Positions 48,331-56,194 of a DNA stretch of 64,000 bases are shown here, in pieces; positions within the stretch are counted from its first letter, which is position 1, and each line of letters begins with the position of its first letter. The position numbers and the translations under genes are program-made. The DNA is from a bacterium (GTDB lineage Bacteria > Desulfobacterota > Desulfocorpusculales > Desulfocorpusculum): the NCBI GenBank assembly GCA_037481695.1, contig JBBFLE010000011.1, positions 62,001 through 126,000 of the forward strand, read 5' to 3'. A model generated the notes under the pieces. It was given only the letters and a program-made list of their open reading frames with translations. It was not told the origin of the DNA and searched no databases.

Positions 48331-49833
48331 TTAAGGCTGCCTTGGGGGATGCTCTGAAGAGGCCCGCCTCAAGCTTTCCCACATTTCAACCAGGTTCCTG
48401 GAGAGATCCCATCGGCCGTTTGCAAAAACCCCGTAGTCGGCTCCCCCCATAGCCGATGCGAACCTGGTGGAATTGGCAAAGAAGAGCCATTGCTGAACCC
48501 ATCTTCTCTCTATGGGTTCATCAAATGGATTTTCTTGGGATGCAAGCCCCTGCTGCCAGGCCTGCTCAAGGATTTTTGTGGCTGCCAAGGTCACCTGGTT
48601 GGTGGTGATTAAAGTATTCTCCAACTTCTCAAAGTGTTTTTCCACCCAGGGGCTTGAGTGACAATTAAGGCAGACCTCCTGCATGTTCTTGCGTCTTGTA
48701 CCTAGTTCTTGAGGGCTGATCAAAAACAGATCCACAGGCTCTCCCGTGAGTTCTGTGGGCAGGGGAAGACCGCCTTTGTTTATGATCCTTGTGGTGTCTG
48801 GGCTCTGGGGGTGAGGGTGGGAGTAAACCAGACCAAAGAGGCGCCATGGCAGCCTGTCATTCATGCGATGTGTTCGCTCCATGAGCACCTCACCATCAGG
48901 GTCAGCCAGGAGGCTCACATGGCAGGTGGCGCAGGTGGGGGCAGTAAAATCTTTCCCTATGCGCCATGGGACTTGCTGGAAATTCCACTTGGCACCCTTG
49001 GCTTCATAAATACTTCCATGTTTGCTTATCTTGTAAACCGGGAAGGCCGGCACATCAGGGCCTTGATGGCACTGGGAGCAGGTATGGGGTTTCCTGGCTT
49101 CTTCTATGGAGAAGGCATGCCTGGTGTGACAAGCTGCACAGGATCCCATGCTTGCGTCAGGGTTGATCCTGCCTACCCCCTGGTTGGGCCATCCAGAAAG
49201 AATTGGGAAGTGCATCTCACCCATGGTGGTAGCGCGATTCTGGAATCCTTTGACTTCAACCTTGGTGCCGTGACAAGAAAGACATGAGTCAGCCTGGGTC
49301 AAAGGGTCTTGGGCATTTTGAACAAGCCCCCTGGGGCCCAAGCAGTGCACTCCATTGATGGAGCTGGCCAGGAGCTGGAAAAGTGGGTTGGCGTTCAAAT
49401 TTCCGTATGCGTGGGACATTATGTTCTGCTGGAATTGTTCTGCTTCCACAGGATGACAAGTGGCGCAGTCTGCAGGGGAAACCACTGTGTGAATGCGAAA
49501 TCCGTTGTGTTCAAAGGAGTCGGGATGGCTATCTGGTCTGAGCATGTGACACTCGGCGCACCCCACTGCCACCGACCCTAGGGAATCATCCACATTCGGG
49601 GCGGAAATGCGTCTTTGAACTTTGGGCAATTGCATGGCTTCTGCGGGTGTGACACGAAAATGCCTGCTAGTTAACCAATCCTGGTGAATGCCTGGCATAA
49701 CAGACACGTGGCATGCAAGACATGTCTGAGTAGCCTCGCTCAATGGGGCTGCCTGGGAAGAATCGGGAACCATGAAAGATGCCATTGCCCAAAAAAGAAA
49801 AAGGCAAATCACGATCAGCTCCTTTGCATGCAA
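48331..49833 (-). CDS. Octaheme c-type cytochrome, hydroxylamine oxidoreductase family
   Basis: 500 residues from TTG 49833 with a signal peptide ending near SSQAA; GTG 49812, with AAAGGAG ideally spaced, is an alternative start. Eight CxxCH heme sites are at about 38, 92, 123, 184, 232, 252, 301 and 388. The C-terminal FASAMGGADYGVFANGRW matches the HAO family. Family members oxidise hydroxylamine or hydrazine, or reduce nitrite, NO and hydroxylamine to ammonium. Reaction direction cannot be read. It starts about 10 nt after korB and is probably in the hcpR operon. Confidence 0.85.
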   Translation of the reverse strand: MHAKELIVICLFLFWAMASFMVPDSSQAAPLSEATQTCLACHVSVMPGIHQDWLTSRHFRVTPAEAMQLPKVQRRISAPNVDDSLGSVAVGCAECHMLRPDSHPDSFEHNGFRIHTVVSPADCATCHPVEAEQFQQNIMSHAYGNLNANPLFQLLASSINGVHCLGPRGLVQNAQDPLTQADSCLSCHGTKVEVKGFQNRATTMGEMHFPILSGWPNQGVGRINPDASMGSCAACHTRHAFSIEEARKPHTCSQCHQGPDVPAFPVYKISKHGSIYEAKGAKWNFQQVPWRIGKDFTAPTCATCHVSLLADPDGEVLMERTHRMNDRLPWRLFGLVYSHPHPQSPDTTRIINKGGLPLPTELTGEPVDLFLISPQELGTRRKNMQEVCLNCHSSPWVEKHFEKLENTLITTNQVTLAATKILEQAWQQGLASQENPFDEPIERRWVQQWLFFANSTRFASAMGGADYGVFANGRWDLSRNLVEMWESLRRASSEHPPRQP

Positions 49834-49842
49834 GATTCCTTA

Positions 49843-50694
49843 TCAGGCGTAGTGTTCCAGAATATGTTCAAGAGCTCTCTTATCCACCTTTCTGCCCAGA
49901 AGAGGGGCCTCTTTGAGAACTGCAAAATGCTCCTCAAAGGCTGGTCGGTCATTCTGGTAGATCACGCCCACGGGTATTTCTTCCCCCCACTTGAGGGAAA
50001 GGGCCATGGCCTTTTCCCAGTCCCTGGGATCATGTTCTGGGCCAATGGGTTTACACCTCTTTCTGTACCAGTCGTAGGTGTTTACGTGATTGAAGGAAAC
50101 ACATGGCTGGAGAATGTCTATGAGGGCAAGCCCCCTGTGCCTGATTCCCCTCTGAATCATTTCCACCAGATGTTCTCCCATGCCTGCAAAGGACCTGGCC
50201 ACAAAACCGGCCTGCAGGGCCACGGCCACGGCTATGGGATTAAAAGGGCTTGAAAACACTCCATCCGGCTGTGCTCTGGTAACAAAACCTTGGGCTGATG
50301 TGGGGCTGGCCTGCCCTTTTGTGAGCCCATAAACCTGGTTATTGTGCACCAGCACAGTAAGGTCTATGTTCCTTCTTATGGCTGCCAGGAAGTGGTTCCC
50401 GCCTTCTCCGTACATGCAGCCGTCTCCACTTTCCACCACCACCACCAAGCCGGGATTGGCCAATTTGGCTCCTGTGGCAACAGGAAGGGAACGACCATGC
50501 AATCCATTGAAAACATTTCCATTTATGTAATGTGGCGCCTTGGCCGCCTGCCCTATACCTGATACAAAAAGGACCTGATGTGGCTCCAAATCGAGTCCCA
50601 CCAAGGCCTCCTTAAGGGCCTTCAGAATGGGAAAGTTTCCGCAACCAGGACACCAGGATGTCTTATAATCCCCGTACTGCTCTATGTTTACCAT
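49843..50694 (-). CDS. korB: 2-oxoacid:ferredoxin oxidoreductase, beta subunit
   Basis: TPP-binding subunit. 283 residues: WCPGCGNFPIL, SGIGQAAKAPHYI, the TPP/Mg motif GDGCMYGEGGNHFLAAIRRN and LVHNNQVYGLTKGQASPT. Together with the alpha/gamma subunit encoded upstream it decarboxylates a 2-oxoacid to acyl-CoA and reduces ferredoxin. 2-oxoglutarate is the usual substrate of this two-subunit class, but pyruvate or branched-chain acids are possible. No delta ferredoxin subunit is adjacent. Confidence 0.9.
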   Translation of the reverse strand: MVNIEQYGDYKTSWCPGCGNFPILKALKEALVGLDLEPHQVLFVSGIGQAAKAPHYINGNVFNGLHGRSLPVATGAKLANPGLVVVVESGDGCMYGEGGNHFLAAIRRNIDLTVLVHNNQVYGLTKGQASPTSAQGFVTRAQPDGVFSSPFNPIAVAVALQAGFVARSFAGMGEHLVEMIQRGIRHRGLALIDILQPCVSFNHVNTYDWYRKRCKPIGPEHDPRDWEKAMALSLKWGEEIPVGVIYQNDRPAFEEHFAVLKEAPLLGRKVDKRALEHILEHYA

Positions 50695-50715
50695 CGGATC
50701 CCCCCCTGTTTCTTG

Positions 50716-52407
50716 TCACTGCCTTGCCAATCTGGCCAGGATGTATTCAGGCGTCATGGGAAGCCCATCGTACCTGGAGACTTGCATGGGAAACTTAAAG
50801 CCTGTCTCTCTTCGGATCAATCTGGCCAGCTGGCCTGTGGCATTTCCCTCCACGCAAACGGTGGTCTTTGCTTGTTTGAGCCTCTCCAAGAATTGTGCAT
50901 CCACCAGAGGCCAAACCTGGGAGAAGTGAAGAACCGAAGTTTTACGGCCAGCCCGGCTCAACAAAGAAGCAGCCTCCTGAAGTGCCCCCTTGGTGGATCC
51001 CCAGCCCACCAACAGCAATTCCGGATCCTGGGGACCCGAGAAGCTGGGAGGTACCACTTCCTGGGCCAGGCCCTGGTATTTACGAAGTCTTTTTTCCACC
51101 ATCTTGGGCCTTAGGCTCAAGTCCTCTGTGATGTGGCCCTTTTCAGTGTGCTCGTGGCTGTCGGCCACCACCAGGTGCCTTGAAACACCCGGGAGCAGCC
51201 TCGGGGAGACCCCTGAGGGAGTAATGGCATAACGGGCGTATCCTCCCTCGGGGATCGCCCCAGGTTCCTCCCCTGGTAACACACAATCCAGGTCTTCCAC
51301 TTCAAAGGGCTCCACATCTCTGTACGAGTCTGCCAGAAAATGATCTGTGAGTATGAAAACAGGCCCCTGGTATTTCTCGGCCAGTTCCACAGCCTTTCTG
51401 GTGAGGTGAAAACATTCCTCTATGCTGCCAGGGGCAAAAACCGCCCTGGGGAATTCTCCGTGTCCTGCATGGAGCACAAATTCCAGATCTGCCTGCTCGG
51501 TCCTGGTGGCCAGGCCGGTGGCCGGACCAGGTCTTTGCCCTATGAGTATGACCACTGGGGTCTCGCTTACTGCTGCCAGACTCACCGCCTCCACCATCAA
51601 TGCGAATCCCCCTCCCGAGGTGGGGACCAAGCTTGGTAGGCCTGCAAAAGAGGCCCCTATGGCCATGTTTATGGCTGCTATCTCGTCCTCGGCTTGTTCC
51701 ACTATTATGGACATTTCCTTGGACCACTGGACCAGGGTCATGGCCACAGAGGTGGAGGGACTCATGGGGTAGTAAGCGCAAAAACGGACTCCTGCGGAGA
51801 TGGCCCCAAGTCCAACAGCCTCGTGGCCGTTCAAGACTATTCTGGGCACAGCCTGGGCGCCGGGGCTGGGTACCTCCAGCTCTGTGCAATGTTCTTTGCT
51901 CCACCTATAGGCCGAGGAAAGAACCCTTCGGTTTGCCTCTGCTAAACTGGCCTTGCCTTTGCCCAGTATTTGCTCCAAAGCCCCTGCCAGGACTTCCTCC
52001 CTAATCCTCAGCAGGGCCCCTGCCACTCCCATGGCAACCGTGTTGGCAAAGCCATTTCCGCTGAGGCTCTTGTAAGGTGCTCTTACAGCAGAGATGCCCT
52101 CAGGGATTTCCCAGGCCTCATCGGCCAGAGCCTGACCACCAGGGGCCATCTCTTGGCGGTGCAGAAAAAGGGTCTCCCCGTTGAGGGCCACCAGCAAATC
52201 CACCTTTTCTGTTGGCGCCAGGACCTCCTTGGCTCCAAATCTTATGGCAAACACATTGTGGCCGCCCCTTACCCTTGATTCATAGGTCTGGGTCACATGG
52301 ATTCTATAGCCTGATCTGACCAAAGCTCTGCTAAAGGCTTCCCCCACTGTCTGAAGCCCCTGACCAGCTTCACCACCTATGAGGACGTTGAAGTCCAGAA
52401 ATTCCAT
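50716..52407 (-). CDS. korA: 2-oxoacid:ferredoxin oxidoreductase, fused gamma-alpha subunit
   Basis: 563 residues. The gamma domain (about 1-185) begins with NVLIGGEAGQGLQTVGEAFS; the alpha domain (about 195-563) has GAISAGVRFCAYYPMSPSTS, PTSGGGFALMVEAVSLAAVSE and VCVEGNATGQLARLIR. ATG 52407 has AGGAGA eight bases upstream; it overlaps the DUF2400 gene by 38 nt and so is translationally coupled to it. korB follows 21 nt later. Confidence 0.92.
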   Translation of the reverse strand: MEFLDFNVLIGGEAGQGLQTVGEAFSRALVRSGYRIHVTQTYESRVRGGHNVFAIRFGAKEVLAPTEKVDLLVALNGETLFLHRQEMAPGGQALADEAWEIPEGISAVRAPYKSLSGNGFANTVAMGVAGALLRIREEVLAGALEQILGKGKASLAEANRRVLSSAYRWSKEHCTELEVPSPGAQAVPRIVLNGHEAVGLGAISAGVRFCAYYPMSPSTSVAMTLVQWSKEMSIIVEQAEDEIAAINMAIGASFAGLPSLVPTSGGGFALMVEAVSLAAVSETPVVILIGQRPGPATGLATRTEQADLEFVLHAGHGEFPRAVFAPGSIEECFHLTRKAVELAEKYQGPVFILTDHFLADSYRDVEPFEVEDLDCVLPGEEPGAIPEGGYARYAITPSGVSPRLLPGVSRHLVVADSHEHTEKGHITEDLSLRPKMVEKRLRKYQGLAQEVVPPSFSGPQDPELLLVGWGSTKGALQEAASLLSRAGRKTSVLHFSQVWPLVDAQFLERLKQAKTTVCVEGNATGQLARLIRRETGFKFPMQVSRYDGLPMTPEYILARLARQ

Positions 52408-53260
52408 CCACAAATCTCCTTTCTCTCCAGAAGCTTTCGGCCTGTCCCCAGATACCAGGACGGGTCAAAGCAAAATCGTACTTGACAGGATCCTCTGGGC
52501 AAACACGCCTGAAACCATCTGTGATCTCCAAGGCAGCCGCCAGATCAGGCTGCCTTCTTGTTGTGAAGCCCAAGATCATGCCCACCCGGTGCATGTGCAC
52601 ATCCAGAGGCACTATGAGCTGGGATGGATCCACCCCTTGCCAACCACCAGGGTCCACTTCGTCTTGCCTGACCATCCACCTAAGGTACAGATGAAGTCTC
52701 TTGCAGCAGCTCCCGCCCCAAGGCGAGGAAAGTACCTGAGAGGCCAAGCCCCTTGAGGCACAGTTCAGTTGAGCCATCCACCCGCAAAGGGCAGGAATTG
52801 TGCTGCTGTGCCCATGGGATATGCGCATGCTGAAACATTCACCCAGGGAACCCTCTTGTCTTATGATCCTGCCAACTCCCCACAGAAATGCTGCCAGTTT
52901 CTCACCGCTGGTAAACCTGTGTTTAAATCCTGACAGGAGAAGCTTTAGATCCCTTTCTCTGGAGTCAAGGATGAGCTGCCTGGGTGAAGGTCCCAAGAGC
53001 TGGAGCACATGGCTCACATTTCTTAAGATCTGTGCCACTCTCCCATAGGCCAAGGAGGCTGCCACCAGGCCTGCCACTTCCCGATCCAGAGGATTGGCGT
53101 AATCATAAAGGAACTCCAGGGGATCAGGATGAACAAACTCCCTGCGGTTGATTCGGCAATATAGCTCTTCCAGGAAGACTCTTAGGGATTCATCCCTTGT
53201 GGAGATACCTCCAGCTTCTGAATGCCTGCTACAGAGCTTTCTGGCCAAGCAGGGCTTCAT
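52370..53260 (-). CDS. TIGR02757/DUF2400 family protein
   Basis: 296 residues. DPLEFLYDYANPLDREVAGLVAASLAYGRV and LDVHMHRVGMILGF with DPVKYDFALTRPGI are hallmarks of this family of unknown function; the LDVHMHR segment resembles HhH-GPD DNA glycosylase-like folds. It begins 3 nt after the hcpR stop and overlaps korA, so it lies in the middle of a coupled set. Its relation to redox genes is unexplained. Confidence 0.8.
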   Translation of the reverse strand: MKPCLARKLCSRHSEAGGISTRDESLRVFLEELYCRINRREFVHPDPLEFLYDYANPLDREVAGLVAASLAYGRVAQILRNVSHVLQLLGPSPRQLILDSRERDLKLLLSGFKHRFTSGEKLAAFLWGVGRIIRQEGSLGECFSMRISHGHSSTIPALCGWMAQLNCASRGLASQVLSSPWGGSCCKRLHLYLRWMVRQDEVDPGGWQGVDPSQLIVPLDVHMHRVGMILGFTTRRQPDLAAALEITDGFRRVCPEDPVKYDFALTRPGIWGQAESFWRERRFVDGISGLQRPHRW

Positions 53261-53263
53261 GTC

Positions 53264-53956
53264 TCAGGACAGCCTCCTTAAGCCTTGAGCCAGCTCTTGG
53301 AGACCTCTATGGTCCAGGATGCGGAAGCCTCTGGTGCCATTTAATTGGATCAGTTCTTCTGCAGCCATCCTGGCCAATATCCTGGAGAGGGTCTCGGGTA
53401 TTGTGCCCAAGAGGCTAGCCAACTGAGCCTTGGGGATCTCCAGGCTAAAGGAATTGCCTTTGCCGCCTATGGAACTCTCCTTTTCCAGAAGGTAGGCCGC
53501 CAGCCTGCCGGGAACTTCCTTCAAGGATAGATCCTCTATGAGCCTGGTGAACTTGCGAAGCCTCTTGGACAAGACCCCAAGCATTTTCAAGGCCACCGAA
53601 GGATCCCTTCGGATCATCTCCACAAGGGAGTCTTTGGGAAAAAAAAGAAGTCTGCTTTTCTCCATGGCCTGAGCCCCGGCCGGAAAACTCTCTTCTGAGA
53701 AGACCGCCACCTCCCCCAAAGGCTCCCCAGGGCCCAAGATATGCAGGATCTGCTCCTTGCCTTCAGAAGAGAGCTTGAATACCTTTACCCTCCCACTTAG
53801 CACCAGGTAAAAACCAGCGCAATCTTCCCCTTCGGAAAAGATCAACTGCCCTTTCTCAAAGACCTGTTCCAGGGCTGCCAGGGCCATCTGTTCAAGGTGC
53901 TCTCTGGAGAGCCCCTGAAAAAGTGGGGTCGAGGCTATGTGGTGAACCATGTCCAT
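53264..53956 (-). CDS. hcpR: Crp/Fnr-family regulator, HcpR-like
   Basis: 230 residues: cyclic-nucleotide-binding fold (about 10-130, LFQGLSREHLEQMA, GEPLGEVAVF) and a C-terminal winged helix (KAQLASLLGTIPETLSRILA). The recognition helix has E-T-L-S-R, the ExxSR pattern of FNR that reads TTGA half-sites. Matching TTGA-N6-TCAA palindromes lie at 53969-53982 and before hcp at 56062-56075. HcpR regulators control hcp in anaerobic bacteria. No N-terminal FNR cysteines are present. Start ATG 53956; a 140-residue upstream extension is non-conserved. A palindrome 13 bp before the start suggests autoregulation. Confidence 0.85.
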   Translation of the reverse strand: MDMVHHIASTPLFQGLSREHLEQMALAALEQVFEKGQLIFSEGEDCAGFYLVLSGRVKVFKLSSEGKEQILHILGPGEPLGEVAVFSEESFPAGAQAMEKSRLLFFPKDSLVEMIRRDPSVALKMLGVLSKRLRKFTRLIEDLSLKEVPGRLAAYLLEKESSIGGKGNSFSLEIPKAQLASLLGTIPETLSRILARMAAEELIQLNGTRGFRILDHRGLQELAQGLRRLS

Positions 53957-53968
53957 GGGAGAGCTTTC

Positions 53969-53982
53969 TTGATCTACGTCAA
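53969..53982. promoter_or_regulatory. HcpR/FNR-type binding site in the divergent hcpR region
   Basis: TTGATCTACGTCAA, two TTGA half-sites spaced by 6 bp. On the other strand it reads TTGACGTAGATCAA, one base different from the hcp site. Its centre is about 41 bp before the predicted start of the rightward siroheme gene, whose -10 is TATGAT at 54004-54009. Confidence 0.8.
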
Positions 53983-54003
53983 GGTCTTTCTTGGGCCATC
54001 TCT

Positions 54004-54009
54004 TATGAT
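54004..54009 (+). promoter_or_regulatory. -10 element of the siroheme-reductase operon
   Basis: TATGAT, starting 22 bp after the HcpR-type site ends. There is no good -35, as expected for an activator-dependent promoter. A leader of about 28 nt follows. Confidence 0.6.
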
Positions 54010-54043
54010 GAATATAACATCCTGTTTCCAAGGAGGCCAAGCC

Positions 54044-54847
54044 ATGAAATGGAGTCCCCAGGCAGAGCAAGCCGTGCAGAAGGTGCCCTTTTTTGTACGC
54101 AAGAGGGTTCGCAGGCGAGTAGAGGAATATGCCTTCCAGGAAGGGGCATCGCAGGTGGAGCTGGAGCACGTGCTGGCCTGTCAGAGAAGGTTTCTGGAGC
54201 GGATGGAAGAGGAGGTCAGGGGCTACCAGGTGGAAACCTGCTTTGGTCCCACAGGCTGCCCCAATAGGGCAGTAGTGGCAGAAGACATGGCTTCCAAGCT
54301 GGAAAGGCTCTTGCAAGACAAGGGTATCAGGGAATTCCTGGCCCGAAAGGTGGGTGGCCCCTTGAAGCTGCATCACGAGTTCAGGATCTCCCTGTCCGAT
54401 TGCCCCAATTCCTGCTCAAGACCCCAAATAGCCGACGTGGGGCTTGTGGGCTGCACAAAGCCCCTGGTCTCACTCACGGCATGTGAGGGATGTCAGGCTT
54501 GCGTGCAAGTCTGTAAAGAACAGGCCATTCAACTAGACTCCAGGGGCCCTGTCTTGGATCCCCATGGATGTCTTGGCTGCGGACAGTGCATCAAGGCATG
54601 TCCCAGTGGTACCCTGCAGGAGGGCCCCACGGGATACAGGATCCTGGTGGGTGGAAAACTGGGCAGACATCCAAGGCTTGCCACCGAGGTCCCAGGGGTT
54701 CACCCTGTAGGGGGAATCCCGCAAATGGTGGAGAGGATAGTGGATCTCTATATGAAAGAGTCCCGAGGAGGAGAGAGATTGGGAGAGATAGTGGAGAGGA
54801 AAGGTTGGCAGGGATTTCTGGATGAGCTTTTGAAAGGGCAAGTGTGA
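54044..54847 (+). CDS. Siroheme/4Fe-4S reductase-like protein with dicluster ferredoxin domain
   Basis: 267 residues from ATG 54044 after AAGGAGG. The N-terminal about 45 residues (VPFFVRKRVRRRVEEYAFQE) resemble the PCP_red domain. Siroheme-4Fe-4S ligands are C66-x5-C72 (CFGPTGC) and C120-x3-C124 (CPNSC); two ferredoxin clusters are CEGCQACVQVC (147-157) and CLGCGQCIKAC (176-186). It matches short anaerobic sulfite-reductase C-like proteins. Substrate sulfite, nitrite or another N-oxide is unresolved; regulation by the HcpR-type site favours nitrogen oxides. Confidence 0.82.
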   Translation: MKWSPQAEQAVQKVPFFVRKRVRRRVEEYAFQEGASQVELEHVLACQRRFLERMEEEVRGYQVETCFGPTGCPNRAVVAEDMASKLERLLQDKGIREFLARKVGGPLKLHHEFRISLSDCPNSCSRPQIADVGLVGCTKPLVSLTACEGCQACVQVCKEQAIQLDSRGPVLDPHGCLGCGQCIKACPSGTLQEGPTGYRILVGGKLGRHPRLATEVPGVHPVGGIPQMVERIVDLYMKESRGGERLGEIVERKGWQGFLDELLKGQV

Positions 54848-54965
54848 CAGAACAACAATAATCTTGCTCATTGTGTGCCTGTTGGGAAACTGTGGCCTGA
54901 GGGCTCTGGGTGTGGTGCAGGGGTGCAAGAGCGCTGGGGGGCCAGAAAAACAGGGAGGTTTAGCC

Positions 54966-55853
54966 ATGGATCGTTACATGAAGGCCTTTGTGATAATGTC
55001 CATGTCATATCTTGTGGCCGGGGCGGTCTTGGGACTTGCCCTGCTTTGGGACATCTCTTCTCTCCAGCTTAGGTTCGCACATGTGCATTTGAACCTCTTG
55101 GGTTTCATGGCCATGATGATCTTTGGCGTTGGATATTTCATCTTGCCTAGATTCAGCGGCAGGAACCTGAGGTGGCCGAGGCTTGTGGCAGTGCACTTCT
55201 GGAGCTCCAATGTGAGCCTGGTGGGCATGGTGGTTTTCTATTCTGTATGGCCCACAGGGTGGCTTGCCTGTTCTGTGGTTCAAGCCATGTCCACAGCTCT
55301 TTTTCTTGTGAATGTAGGTGTTTCTGTGACAGCCTCCTCCAAAGATGAGCTGTTTGAAAAGAAGCCGCAGTCCCAAGGTCCCGTGATATGGAGTGGGGCC
55401 AAGGTGGCTGATCTGGTGGAAAGATGGCCTCAGGTGAGAAATATCCTGGTCGCCAGAGGGATCAAGGCTCTGGAGGATCCAGGACACCTGGAGCATGTGA
55501 GAAAGCTTGGTGTGAGCCTGGGCATGTTGGCCAGACGACATGCTCTGGATGAGGCCGAGCTTCTCAGCGCCATAGCCACCGCAGTTGGAGGCCGGCTGGA
55601 ATCCACTGGCTCAGGCACGAAAGACAAGCCCATAGGTAAGGACAGCATCATAAAAGAGGTGATAAGAGATTACCCGGCCACAGAAGAGGTCTTCAGGAAG
55701 TTCTATGGTGAGGGTTGTTTCTCGTGTCCAGGACAGGCCTTTGAGACCATAGCCCAGAGCGCCATGATGCATAACGTAGAGCTAGATAAGATCCTGATGG
55801 AGCTTAACCAGGCGGCCACAGAGGCCAGAGGAGGGCCAACCGAGGGGGTGTAA
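54966..55853 (+). CDS. Four-helix heme-oxidase-like membrane domain fused to two DUF1858 domains
   Basis: 295 residues from ATG 54966 (GGGAGG upstream). Residues 1-122 contain four transmembrane helices with His at 39, 41 and 77; FAHVHLNLLGFMAMMIFGVG (38-57) resembles the N-terminal part of NorB/cbb3 subunit I and NnrS proteins, a heme-binding pattern. A first DUF1858-like domain spans about 140-205; the second (about 223-284) has the redox pair CFSC at 251-254 as in the hybrid-cluster-protein-associated disulfide domain. A membrane NO sensor or electron-transfer role is an inference. Confidence 0.75.
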   Translation: MDRYMKAFVIMSMSYLVAGAVLGLALLWDISSLQLRFAHVHLNLLGFMAMMIFGVGYFILPRFSGRNLRWPRLVAVHFWSSNVSLVGMVVFYSVWPTGWLACSVVQAMSTALFLVNVGVSVTASSKDELFEKKPQSQGPVIWSGAKVADLVERWPQVRNILVARGIKALEDPGHLEHVRKLGVSLGMLARRHALDEAELLSAIATAVGGRLESTGSGTKDKPIGKDSIIKEVIRDYPATEEVFRKFYGEGCFSCPGQAFETIAQSAMMHNVELDKILMELNQAATEARGGPTEGV

Positions 55854-55897
55854 ATTTCACCTGGGGGCTAAGATCAAAAAACACGGGAGGTGTGGCC

Positions 55898-56035
55898 ATG
55901 GCAGGGAAAGAGGAAGAAAAGAAATGTTCCATGTGCGGGGCAAGCGAGCTGGAAACGGTGCTCTTACAGGCACGCAAGCAGGGAAGTCTCTTTTGGGTTT
56001 GTGTGAGGTGCCTTCCCATTCTGATCCACGGGTAG
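55898..56035 (+). CDS. 45-residue zinc-ribbon protein
   Basis: Starts at ATG 55898 with CGGGAGG eight bases upstream and ends TAG 56033-56035. Two CxxC pairs (CSMC, CVRC) spaced by about 25 residues indicate one zinc or iron site. The short leader helix is Lys/Glu-rich. It follows the membrane protein gene by 44 nt and precedes the hcp control region. Too small for most gene finders; the family is unknown to me. Confidence 0.75.
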   Translation: MAGKEEEKKCSMCGASELETVLLQARKQGSLFWVCVRCLPILIHG

Positions 56036-56061
56036 GCCCCCAGAAACTAATTTTTCTTAGC

Positions 56062-56103
56062 TTGACGTAGGTCAAGGCTGTAAGAGACTCTGTGGTTTAG
56101 GAT
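56062..56103 (+). promoter_or_regulatory. HcpR/FNR-type site and -10 element of hcp
   Basis: TTGACGTAGGTCAA (56062-56075), then 22 bp, then TAGGAT (56098-56103). The geometry matches the promoter at 53969-54009 to within one base. No consensus -35, so activator-dependent initiation near 56110 is expected. Confidence 0.75.
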
Positions 56104-56194
56104 AAGCCCACAAGAGGCAAGGATCTTTGGCCTCCAAGGCCCAGGCAGCAGAAGCTGGTGGGCCCAATACTCATGGTGTGAGGAGGAAGAATTC

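Noticed and set aside
53957-54376. N-terminal extension of the Crp/Fnr regulator by 140 residues
   Set aside because: The extension crosses the HcpR-type site and the reverse strand of the siroheme-reductase gene, and it is not part of the Crp/Fnr fold.
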